Assembly: GCA_021847855.1 (NCBI GenBank)
Contig: JAJZOT010000055.1
Coordinates: 1 to 8,533, forward strand
DNA: 8,533 bases
Source: Thermoplasmata archaeon
GTDB lineage: Archaea > Thermoplasmatota > Thermoplasmata > Thermoplasmatales > Thermoplasmataceae
Reading direction: 5' to 3'
Shown here: piece after piece, positions 1-4,261 of the stretch
Layout of the letters: each line of letters opens with the position of its first letter
Position numbering within the stretch: position 1 is the first letter of the stretch
Translations under genes and position numbers: made by a program
The notes under the pieces: generated by a model
What the model saw: only the letters and a program-made list of their open reading frames with translations
What the model was told of the DNA's origin: nothing
Database searches by the model: none

Positions 1-151
1 ACAATTCAATGGAAATCTTTTCCAGGAGTTCCTTCTGCTCTTTTGTTAACTCAACAACAGAATGTGATCCGTTTGTGTATACGACTTCCTTTATGCCTGA
101 TATGATCTTCTCAGCCTGCTGATAAGTCAACGCAGATCTGGATGCCATCAT
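1..151 (-). CDS. Hypothetical protein, N-terminal part only (runs off left edge)
   Basis: An open frame of 50 codons runs leftward from an ATG at 149-151 (a second ATG follows directly at 146-148) and is still open at the window edge. The peptide begins MMASRSALTYQQAEKII and continues with a charged, probably helical stretch ending in ELTKEQKELLEKIS. There is no signal peptide or membrane segment in the visible part. A TATA-like element on the minus strand at 188-196 would put the transcription start near 165, giving a leader of about 14 bases; no clear Shine-Dalgarno is seen. I do not recognise the family. The amino acid mix (K/E-rich amphipathic helix, no internal stops) looks coding rather than random, but with only 50 residues it could be a chance frame. 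It is transcribed divergently from the membrane protein to its right. Confidence 0.5.
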   Translation of the reverse strand, partial: MMASRSALTYQQAEKIISGIKEVVYTNGSHSVVELTKEQKELLEKISIEL

Positions 152-347
152 CGCTGATGTATGTCAATGTAGTAGTAACCACACGACATAGTATAAGTAA
201 CTTTCTGTTACCAGAACCAGTCAAATACTATGTCTTCAGAGAAATGTAGTGTTATTCAAGGGCAAAGATAGGATCGATTCAATTTTCTTTTATACAATAA
301 TATTGATATACATGATGAAGATAAATTTGCATAACTATGGTGTGAGA
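152..347. other. Divergent intergenic region
   Basis: About 200 bases separate the left-edge minus-strand gene from the small membrane protein gene. The minus-strand TATA-like element lies at 188-196. On the plus strand a better TATA-like sequence, TTTTATAC, lies at about 288-295 and would give a start of transcription near 318. A GTG at 249 is in frame with the downstream gene and open from there, so part of this region could be coding if that start is used. Nothing else is seen. Confidence 0.4.
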
Positions 348-719
348 ATGCAATTAGCAGAAAAAGTAAAGATTAATTACTACAGCCCCAGGATATTTTA
401 CAGATTAACTTCTTCATTCCAGAACCGGAAAACTCAGATAAAGGTAGGCATAATTCTTCTGCTACTAGGAATTATATTCTTCATTCTGGGAATAAGGCAA
501 ATCTCTGCTTTAGAGCAGCTTTACTTTTATTGGAGTTTCACCTACGTAAATCCATTCGCCAATCTTACACCAGGCCGTTATCCCGGATTTCCTTTAGTTG
601 TAAGAACTTATGAAATTCTCATTCCGTGGGTTCTGATAGGGATTGTTTCTTTTGTGTTTGGAATACTCTTTGTGGCTAAAGGTATTGGAAAATACCAGTT
701 CGGAAGAAAGAGAGAATAG
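348..719 (+). CDS. Small two-helix integral membrane protein, function unknown
   Basis: I do not recognise a family. From the ATG at 348 the protein has 123 residues. Two strongly hydrophobic segments are visible: one around IKVGIILLLLGIIFFILGI (codons at about 438-494) and one around ILIPWVLIGIVSFVFGILF (about 615-671). Between them lies a loop of about 40 residues rich in aromatic residues and proline. The tail KYQFGRKRE is basic and the N-terminus is lysine-rich, so both ends probably face the cytoplasm and the loop faces outside. The frame is open upstream to a GTG at 249 (156 residues), with ATGs at 312 and 315. I prefer 348 because GGTGTGAG lies just before it and the TATA-like element at 288-295 predicts a transcript start near 318. 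The gene stands alone; the next gene to the right is on the opposite strand. Confidence 0.6.
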   Translation: MQLAEKVKINYYSPRIFYRLTSSFQNRKTQIKVGIILLLLGIIFFILGIRQISALEQLYFYWSFTYVNPFANLTPGRYPGFPLVVRTYEILIPWVLIGIVSFVFGILFVAKGIGKYQFGRKRE

Positions 720-958
720 AAATTTCAAAGCATTGCTAGAGTCTTGAAAAGATCAATTTGGACAAACCATCACAAAATTTCCTTACAAATTTACTTTCAA
801 ACCTTATTTACCGTTATTTACGATTATTCACTGAAAATATTGCTTGGAAAGTTAGTCCTATTTTCTCCCCAAATTCAAATTGAGAGAAAGATCATTTTCT
901 CATCCTTCAACAAAATTTAGTATCTTTCATATATTCCCGGTTAACCCCTCATTACTAG
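720..958. other. AT-rich intergenic region before the tRNA-Leu half copy
   Basis: No gene is seen in these 239 bases. The stretch is very AT-rich: a hand count of 781-840 gives 15 G or C in 60. It contains a short imperfect direct repeat, TTATTTACCG then TTATTTACGA, at about 804-823. Its right end carries the TATA-like element that precedes the tRNA half copy. Confidence 0.5.
928..958 (+). promoter_or_regulatory. TATA-like promoter in front of the truncated tRNA-Leu copy
   Basis: CATATATTC at 928-936 is centred about 27 bases before the first base of the tRNA half copy at 959. That is the spacing of an archaeal TATA box to its start site and matches the spacing at the intact tRNA-Leu. The flank also shares loose similarity with the flank of the intact gene (a TATA element, then CGG or TGG, then CTCA or TCAC and TTACT). 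The truncated copy may therefore still be transcribed, into the 3' end of vapC in antisense. Confidence 0.4.
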
Positions 959-995
959 GCGGAGATTGCCGAGCCAGGTCAAAGGTGATGGATTT
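959..995 (+). repeat. Exact 37-base copy of the tRNA-Leu 5' half (candidate att site / tRNA pseudogene)
   Basis: Positions 959-995 are identical, base for base, to 1992-2028, the first 37 bases of the intact tRNA-Leu(UAG). The copy includes the 5' acceptor strand, the D arm, the 5' anticodon-stem strand and the first loop bases up to the wobble position. It then diverges completely: GGGATCAAG replaces the sequence that should supply the rest of the anticodon and the 3' stem strand. No 3' half follows, so it cannot fold into a tRNA. Ending in the anticodon loop is typical of crossover sites of tyrosine integrases in tRNA genes. It may be one end of an integrated cassette or the remains of an original tRNA gene displaced by it. 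Confidence 0.85.
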
Positions 996-1009
996 GGGAT
1001 CAAGCCGTT

Positions 1010-1426
1010 TCACTGTTTAATTGGTATCCTTGTAATTTCCTTGATTCCATCAAAGTCTGTATCGTCAGTTATAATTTTTGATATGTTTCGTTCAATGGCG
1101 CATGAAAGGTGAATTGAATCTCGCGGTTTCAAATTATATTTTTCCCGGATAACCTGGCTCCTCCTAATTATCTCATCATCTACCGGTATAAATCTTAAAA
1201 ATGGAAAATTAAGGAATTTCTTACCCACCTCAATCGAATCTGTTTTCCCAAAGGTCCTTTCTACTACATAAGTGACCTCATCCCAAGTTAAGGTTGAGGT
1301 ATAAGCTTGAATATTTTTCCCCTCAATCTCCGCTAGGATTTCCCTGGCAGCTTCAGATTCTTTTATATCGTTGTAAAGAACTGGATATAGGAATACATTG
1401 GAATCAATGTAGAATGTTCCTTTCAT
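1010..1426 (-). CDS. vapC: VapC family toxin, PIN-domain ribonuclease
   Basis: The 138-residue protein is full length for a VapC-type PIN toxin, a Mg2+-dependent endoribonuclease that typically cuts tRNA or rRNA and arrests translation when not bound by its antitoxin. The four acidic positions of the PIN active site are visible: D8 in FYIDSNVFLY, E50 in TWDEVTYV, D103 in KPRDSIHLSCA, and the acidic cluster D121/D122 in IITDDTDFDGI. The ATG at 1424-1426 is preceded by GAGGA at a suitable distance, and the gene overlaps the end of vapB by 23 bases, so the two are translated from one message. The stop lies only 14 bases from the tRNA half copy at 959-995. Family and active site are secure; the RNA target cannot be read from the sequence. 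Confidence 0.93.
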   Translation of the reverse strand: MKGTFYIDSNVFLYPVLYNDIKESEAAREILAEIEGKNIQAYTSTLTWDEVTYVVERTFGKTDSIEVGKKFLNFPFLRFIPVDDEIIRRSQVIREKYNLKPRDSIHLSCAIERNISKIITDDTDFDGIKEITRIPIKQ

Positions 1427-1658
1427 ATTGTTCCTCGGTTATCTTCTTGATATCCACTCTTCTGGTAAGCTTCTTTGAATAAGTTGTGCAATAATAGTCC
1501 ACATATGTTACGGAGGCAGGTTTGAGCTTTTTTATAATAACTGAATCATCAACGGTATCGACAATTACCTCTGAATATTCCTTGATTCCAATTTTATCCC
1601 TGATATCTTTTGGTATGACTATCTGGCCTTTTGGTCCAACTGTTGTCTTCTTTTCCAT
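1404..1658 (-). CDS. vapB: VapB family antitoxin, AbrB/SpoVT swapped-hairpin DNA-binding protein
   Basis: The protein has 84 residues. Residues 4-45 show the AbrB-type pattern: KTTVGPKGQIVIPKDIRDK, then IGIKEYSEVIVDTVDDSVIIKK. This fold forms a swapped-hairpin dimer that binds palindromic DNA. Residues 47-84, rich in tyrosine and basic residues, should be the tail that wraps round and blocks the VapC active site. The gene is first in a two-gene operon, overlapping vapC by 23 bases. The ATG at 1656-1658 abuts a 26-bp perfect palindrome and lies 27 bases from a TATA box, so the message is probably leaderless and the VapBC complex probably represses its own promoter. Members of this family repress their own operons; the match of that site to this palindrome is inference. 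Confidence 0.92.
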   Translation of the reverse strand: MEKKTTVGPKGQIVIPKDIRDKIGIKEYSEVIVDTVDDSVIIKKLKPASVTYVDYYCTTYSKKLTRRVDIKKITEEQYERNILH

Positions 1659-1690
1659 ATATATGTTATATGTATAACATATATTTATAC
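1659..1690 (-). promoter_or_regulatory. vapBC promoter with 26-bp palindromic operator
   Basis: Arms ATATATGTTATA (1659-1670) and TATAACATATAT (1673-1684) are perfect reverse complements separated by TG. The palindrome touches the vapB start codon. On the minus strand a TATA box (TATAAATAT, complement of 1681-1689) is centred 27 bases before the ATG, which fits a leaderless transcript. The palindrome fills the gap between TATA box and start site, so bound VapB or VapBC would block the promoter. The symmetry and spacing are seen; the repressor role is inferred. Confidence 0.75.
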
Positions 1691-1954
1691 ACTATCCTTA
1701 TGTTGTGTTTGATTTGGTTTCCCCTCCTTTAAAGCTGTTCTCTGTCCATAAATAATAATTCACATTTGTTATGTAAACCCTCATTTACTGCGTTTAGACA
1801 AAATATTGAGTGGCCCCATAAAATTTAACTTTCAAATTCGTATTACAAGTATTACATGTATTACAAGAAAAATGTTCAAGCTAGAGTACTCCAAGATTCT
1901 CTCAATCACATTTCTTAAAGGAAGATACTTTTACTTCCACCAACAAAAACTGGA
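1691..1954. other. AT-rich spacer between vapBC and tRNA-Leu
   Basis: No convincing gene is present. A short plus-strand frame from 1806 runs into the tRNA and has no supporting signal. The notable content is the triple 9-base tandem repeat at 1840-1866. No integrase fragment is recognisable on either strand. Confidence 0.5.
1840..1866 (+). repeat. Three tandem 9-base repeats, GTATTACA(A/T)
   Basis: The units GTATTACAA, GTATTACAT and GTATTACAA follow each other without gaps at 1840-1848, 1849-1857 and 1858-1866. Only the last base of the middle unit differs. The array lies in the spacer inside the repeat-bounded cassette. Such short iterated sites can bind a recombinase, repressor or replication protein, but chance in AT-rich DNA is possible. 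Confidence 0.6.
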
Positions 1955-1991
1955 TTTTTTAATATACTCTGGAATAATCTCACATTTACTT
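1955..1991 (+). promoter_or_regulatory. tRNA-Leu promoter (archaeal TATA box)
   Basis: TTTTTTAATATAC at 1955-1967 contains a TATA-like element centred near 1963, about 28 bases before the mature 5' end at 1992. If the 5' half of the tRNA was supplied by an integrated element, this promoter came with it. Confidence 0.55.
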
Positions 1992-2076
1992 GCGGAGATT
2001 GCCGAGCCAGGTCAAAGGTGATGGATTTAGGGTCCATTCTCGTAGGAGTTCGCCGGTTCGAATCCGGCTCTCCGCA
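1992..2076 (+). tRNA. tRNA-Leu (anticodon UAG)
   Basis: A complete class II tRNA folds from 1992 to 2076. The acceptor stem pairs GCGGAGA (1992-1998) with TCTCCGC (2069-2075), with discriminator A at 2076. The D stem is GCC with GGT. The anticodon stem pairs ATGGA (2021-2025) with TCCAT (2033-2037) around the loop TTTAGGG, giving anticodon TAG at 2028-2030, which reads CUA and other CUN leucine codons. The long variable arm contains CTC and GAG pairing, as in tRNA-Leu. The T stem pairs GCCGG with CCGGC around TTCGAAT (2057-2063). CCA is not encoded and no intron is present. Its first 37 bases are duplicated exactly at 959-995, with the shared sequence ending at the wobble base. Confidence 0.97.
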
Positions 2077-2492
2077 TTTCGAGCTTCACATATTCAGAAT
2101 TTACCTTATTTTAAACAATACTGTATATACTCAGATCGGAATTTCACATGATTTCTGTGCTTTTGGAGTAGATTTTAATTTCTGTTTTCAGACTTGGAGG
2201 AAACTAATAAGTGGGTGAGCTCGGTTTTGAGGCATAATCCATCATATGTGTTGTTATGAGTTTCCATGAAGTCTTCATGGCCCGTCTTAAGTCGCTTATT
2301 TTGGCTCCCTGTGGCTATGCACATCTTTAATTCTTGTTTGTATCTCCATTTCGACTCAACAGAAGTATCGATCTGGACTATGAGGTTTATCTCGCGCCAA
2401 TAGGTGTCCAAAGTTACATAAAACACCATAAACTTCGCTCTCTATTGAGTTTCATTTTCTATACAAACCATTAAAATAAACTATAAGCGGGA
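2077..2492. other. Intergenic region after tRNA-Leu with one palindrome
   Basis: No gene is supported over about 415 bases. An 84-codon minus-strand frame (2175-2429) is open but has no start signal and no recognisable motif. A 17-base palindrome lies at 2264-2280. The region could hide an eroded gene, but I cannot identify one on either strand. Confidence 0.4.
2264..2280. repeat. Perfect 8-bp-arm palindrome
   Basis: CCATGAAG and CTTCATGG flank a single T. It could be a protein-binding operator or a hairpin. It lies about 240 bases from the methyltransferase start, so control of that gene is not implied. Confidence 0.5.
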
Positions 2493-2522
2493 ATATTTAT
2501 TACTCCACATCCTATTTATAAG
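2493..2522 (+). promoter_or_regulatory. Methyltransferase promoter (leaderless spacing)
   Basis: ATATTTAT at 2493-2500 is centred about 26-27 bases before the TTG at 2523. That places the predicted transcription start on the start codon itself. No Shine-Dalgarno sequence precedes the TTG, which agrees with leaderless translation. Confidence 0.55.
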
Positions 2523-3341
2523 TTGATAAAGCTGAAACAGGATGAATTTATCAACAAGAACAGGGAAGCATGGAATGAGGTCACACCCATACATGTTAGC
2601 CACAGAAAAGAAGAAGCCAAATTTTTTCAACGGGGCGGAAGCACCCTCGATCATTTTGAATTAAAACTTCTACCAGATCTTCGAGAAAAAAAGGTAGGTC
2701 ATCTCTGCTGCAATTGTGGCCAAGATACACTTTCTCTTGCTAATTTAGGTGCAAAGTGTGTAGGTTTTGATTTCTCCGGTGCAGCTATAAGTGAGGCGAG
2801 ACATCTATCAGCAGATTCCGGTATCAAGGTAGAGTTTGTCGAGAGTAACGTCTTAGATATTCCGCACGAATTTTACAAGAAGTTTGATCTGATATACATT
2901 AGCAAAGGGGTTCTTGTTTGGTTTCCAGAAATCAAGCAGCTAATCAAGTCTGCCTCCAATCTTCTCCATAAGGGAGGAAAACTCTTTCTCTATGATCAAC
3001 ACCCCTTTACACATCTTTTTGATTCTGATCAAGATGGGGATTTAGTTGTAAAATTCGACTATTTCAAAGAGAGCCCAAACGAATATAAGGGTCTGGATTA
3101 CGTAGGTGGAACTGAATATGACGCCCTACCAAATTATCAGTTCATGGTTAGATTAAGTGACGTTCTGAATGGAATTTCCGAAAGTGGAATGAAACTTGAT
3201 CTGTTCAAAGAATACGACCATTCTATGTTTCAACAGTTTCCTGGAATGGTAAAATGCGAGGATGGATTGTTTAGATTCCCAAAGGAATCTGGCAAAACAA
3301 ATATCCCAATGATGATGGCTTTGATGGCAACGTTAATCTAG
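2523..3341 (+). CDS. Class I SAM-dependent methyltransferase
   Basis: The 272-residue protein has the Rossmann-fold methyltransferase pattern and transfers a methyl group from S-adenosylmethionine to an unknown acceptor. Motif I is VGHLCCNCGQDTLSLANLGA (58-77), followed by the acidic end of the second strand at GFDFS (D83). The fourth strand is FDLIYIS (121-127), then a post-motif GGKLFLYDQHP (151-161). The order, the GQDTLSLA signature and a C-terminal substrate cap (about 165-272) match a family of roughly 260-280 residues usually annotated only as class I methyltransferase. Its members mostly have LQCHFGQDT where this protein has LCCNCGQDT, so it carries three cysteines in the cofactor loop. 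The start is TTG at 2523: no ATG lies upstream in frame, the residues NKNREAWNE fit the family N-terminus, and the TATA spacing agrees. It stands alone, without operon partners. Confidence 0.85.
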   Translation: MIKLKQDEFINKNREAWNEVTPIHVSHRKEEAKFFQRGGSTLDHFELKLLPDLREKKVGHLCCNCGQDTLSLANLGAKCVGFDFSGAAISEARHLSADSGIKVEFVESNVLDIPHEFYKKFDLIYISKGVLVWFPEIKQLIKSASNLLHKGGKLFLYDQHPFTHLFDSDQDGDLVVKFDYFKESPNEYKGLDYVGGTEYDALPNYQFMVRLSDVLNGISESGMKLDLFKEYDHSMFQQFPGMVKCEDGLFRFPKESGKTNIPMMMALMATLI

Positions 3342-3538
3342 TCTTACGAATAAATGCAAGTCTAACCTTTGAGCCTTAGTTAACGCAAAATATCACTCTT
3401 TGTCATTCCGGAATTTTCTATGATCAATAGAAAACAAGGGAAACGAAACGAGAGGGATCGTAATCCTTGTCTATCCGACATTCCCATCTCAAACATACTC
3501 AAAGCAAGTTTATATGTTCGGAAACGTAAAAAGGATCA
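3342..3538. other. Intergenic region with promoter for a possible small ORF
   Basis: About 200 bases without a recognisable gene follow the methyltransferase. Near the right end, TTTATAT at 3509-3515 is a good archaeal TATA box, centred about 27 bases before the ATG at 3539. No strong terminator is seen after the methyltransferase. Confidence 0.4.
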
Positions 3539-3655
3539 ATGTTCTATCGTTCGAATGTTAATCTTGAACTTCATGTTCTCTCAATGATTGAAGAAACATC
3601 GTATTACCTTGCATATCTCATACTTATAGGCTACTTGAAACATTCTTACCATTGA
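3539..3655 (+). CDS. Possible 38-residue small ORF with promoter and Shine-Dalgarno-like site
   Basis: The frame from ATG 3539 encodes 38 residues, beginning MFYRSNVNLELHVLSMIEE and continuing into a hydrophobic stretch SYYLAYLILIGYL that could form a short helix. Two signals support it: a TATA box at 3509-3515 at leaderless spacing, and AAGGA just before the ATG. I do not recognise it. It could be a true small protein, the surviving N-terminus of a decayed gene (the next 390 bases contain pseudogene material), or chance. Confidence 0.3.
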   Translation: MFYRSNVNLELHVLSMIEETSYYLAYLILIGYLKHSYH

Positions 3656-3756
3656 GTCATCCAGATAGTAAAAAAGCCTTTAGTTAAGGGTGATTGATAC
3701 TGTTTAGCAGTTGTAAAATAATGAAAGTAAGGAATTCATTACATGGTGGTAAGAAC

Positions 3757-4044
3757 ATGTTGCTTAAATTGAGCAAAATCACTCCTAAAGGTCAAATCAC
3801 CATACCGATATAGATAAGAAAAGCATTGAATTTAGAGCCTTGAAGTTGTGCAGTTATCCATTGAAATAGCTGCTTTTGCTGCGGTTATCCGGTCAAGGAC
3901 AGGAATGAGGCTTCACGACTGCTGGTATTGGCCACTTCAATATATCAATAAGCTGATTACTTCATAACAAACGATGGAAATTTTCCCGAGTCCTATCAGG
4001 GAATGAATTCCTTGAATTCATCGGAATTTGCGAAACTCCATTAA
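3757..4044 (+). pseudogene. Decayed VapBC locus: AbrB N-terminus fused by deletion to a PIN C-terminus
   Basis: From ATG 3757 the frame reads MLLKLSKITPKGQITIPI, the AbrB/VapB DNA-binding hairpin, then hits TAG at 3811-3813. Beyond it, IRKALNLEP continues in frame, exactly as in intact antitoxins. At about 3840 the reading shifts, and from 3842 another frame reads like the last third of a PIN domain: SIEIAAFAAVIRSRTGMRLHD (third active-site acid). A one-base deletion near 3917-3921 then moves to LLVLATSIYQ, a TAA at 3949-3951, and ADYFITNDGNFPES (fourth acid region), ending at TAA 4042. The antitoxin C-terminus and the first two thirds of the toxin are missing. The sequence is not a copy of the intact vapBC at 1010-1658, which differs in all matching motifs. 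The pieces are seen by reading frames; family assignment rests on motif recognition. Confidence 0.8.
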
Positions 4045-4261
4045 ATGGAAGGATGTAATTTTTCCGAAGAGGCTATTGCCATCTTTAGTTCTCTTTCTAA
4101 ATGCGAGAAAATAGAAGCCTACGGGGCTCATGATATTATATAATCCTAGTTGGATTAGAAAGGGCTCCAAGTCTTATTTTGTGGTAATATGCAAAGATTG
4201 TTCATTTGAAAGTAACCTGGAAATATATTTGAACTAAGTTTCACTAACTAAAAGCTGTCAA
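4045..4261 (+). promoter_or_regulatory. Upstream region and TATA box of the S53 protease gene
   Basis: GGAAATATATTT at 4219-4230 is a TATA box with a purine-rich stretch on its upstream side. It predicts a transcription start near 4252, about ten bases before the TTG at 4262. No Shine-Dalgarno is visible in that short leader. The rest holds only a 32-codon frame (4045-4143) that directly follows the pseudogene stop and is not recognisable. Confidence 0.5.

Larger units (their letters stand above)
996..2028. mobile_element. Candidate tRNA-integrated mini-cassette carrying vapBC, bounded by 37-bp direct repeats
   Basis: The two 37-bp repeats (959-995 and 1992-2028) have a period of 1033 bases. 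Between them lie only the vapBC operon and about 330 bases of AT-rich spacer with a triple 9-base repeat. The arrangement fits site-specific integration into the tRNA-Leu anticodon loop, with the element supplying a replacement 5' half and promoter so that the tRNA stays functional. No integrase, recombinase or replication gene is present. It is therefore either a deletion remnant, a non-autonomous cassette moved in trans, or a local duplication that happened to enclose vapBC. The repeats are seen directly; mobility is inference. Confidence 0.4.

Noticed and set aside
249..347. GTG at 249 as the start of the membrane protein
   Set aside because: Open in frame, but the internal ATG at 348 has a better Shine-Dalgarno-like site and fits the TATA element at 288-295; retained as an alternative.
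959..1045. A second functional tRNA-Leu gene
   Set aside because: After the wobble position the sequence gives TCAAG where TCCAT is needed for the anticodon stem, and no variable arm, T arm or 3' acceptor strand follows.
1294..1482. Plus-strand 62-codon frame
   Set aside because: It lies antisense to vapC and vapB, whose motifs and start signals are clear.
996..1991. Integrase or integrase fragment inside the repeat-bounded region
   Set aside because: Frames on both strands were read; apart from vapBC nothing resembles a tyrosine or serine recombinase.
1806..2218. Two short plus-strand frames (1806-2021 and 2018-2218)
   Set aside because: Both run through the tRNA-Leu gene and have no start signals; they are chance frames.
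2175..2429. 84-codon minus-strand frame as a gene or transposase fragment
   Set aside because: No start signal, no recognisable motif in this or neighbouring frames, and it spans the 2264-2280 palindrome; kept only as a note in the intergenic entry.
4045..4143. 32-codon frame after the pseudogene as the missing PIN N-terminus
   Set aside because: The translation (EEAIAIFSSLSKCEKIEAYG) loosely resembles a PIN segment but lacks the first active-site aspartate and lies on the wrong side of the C-terminal remnant.
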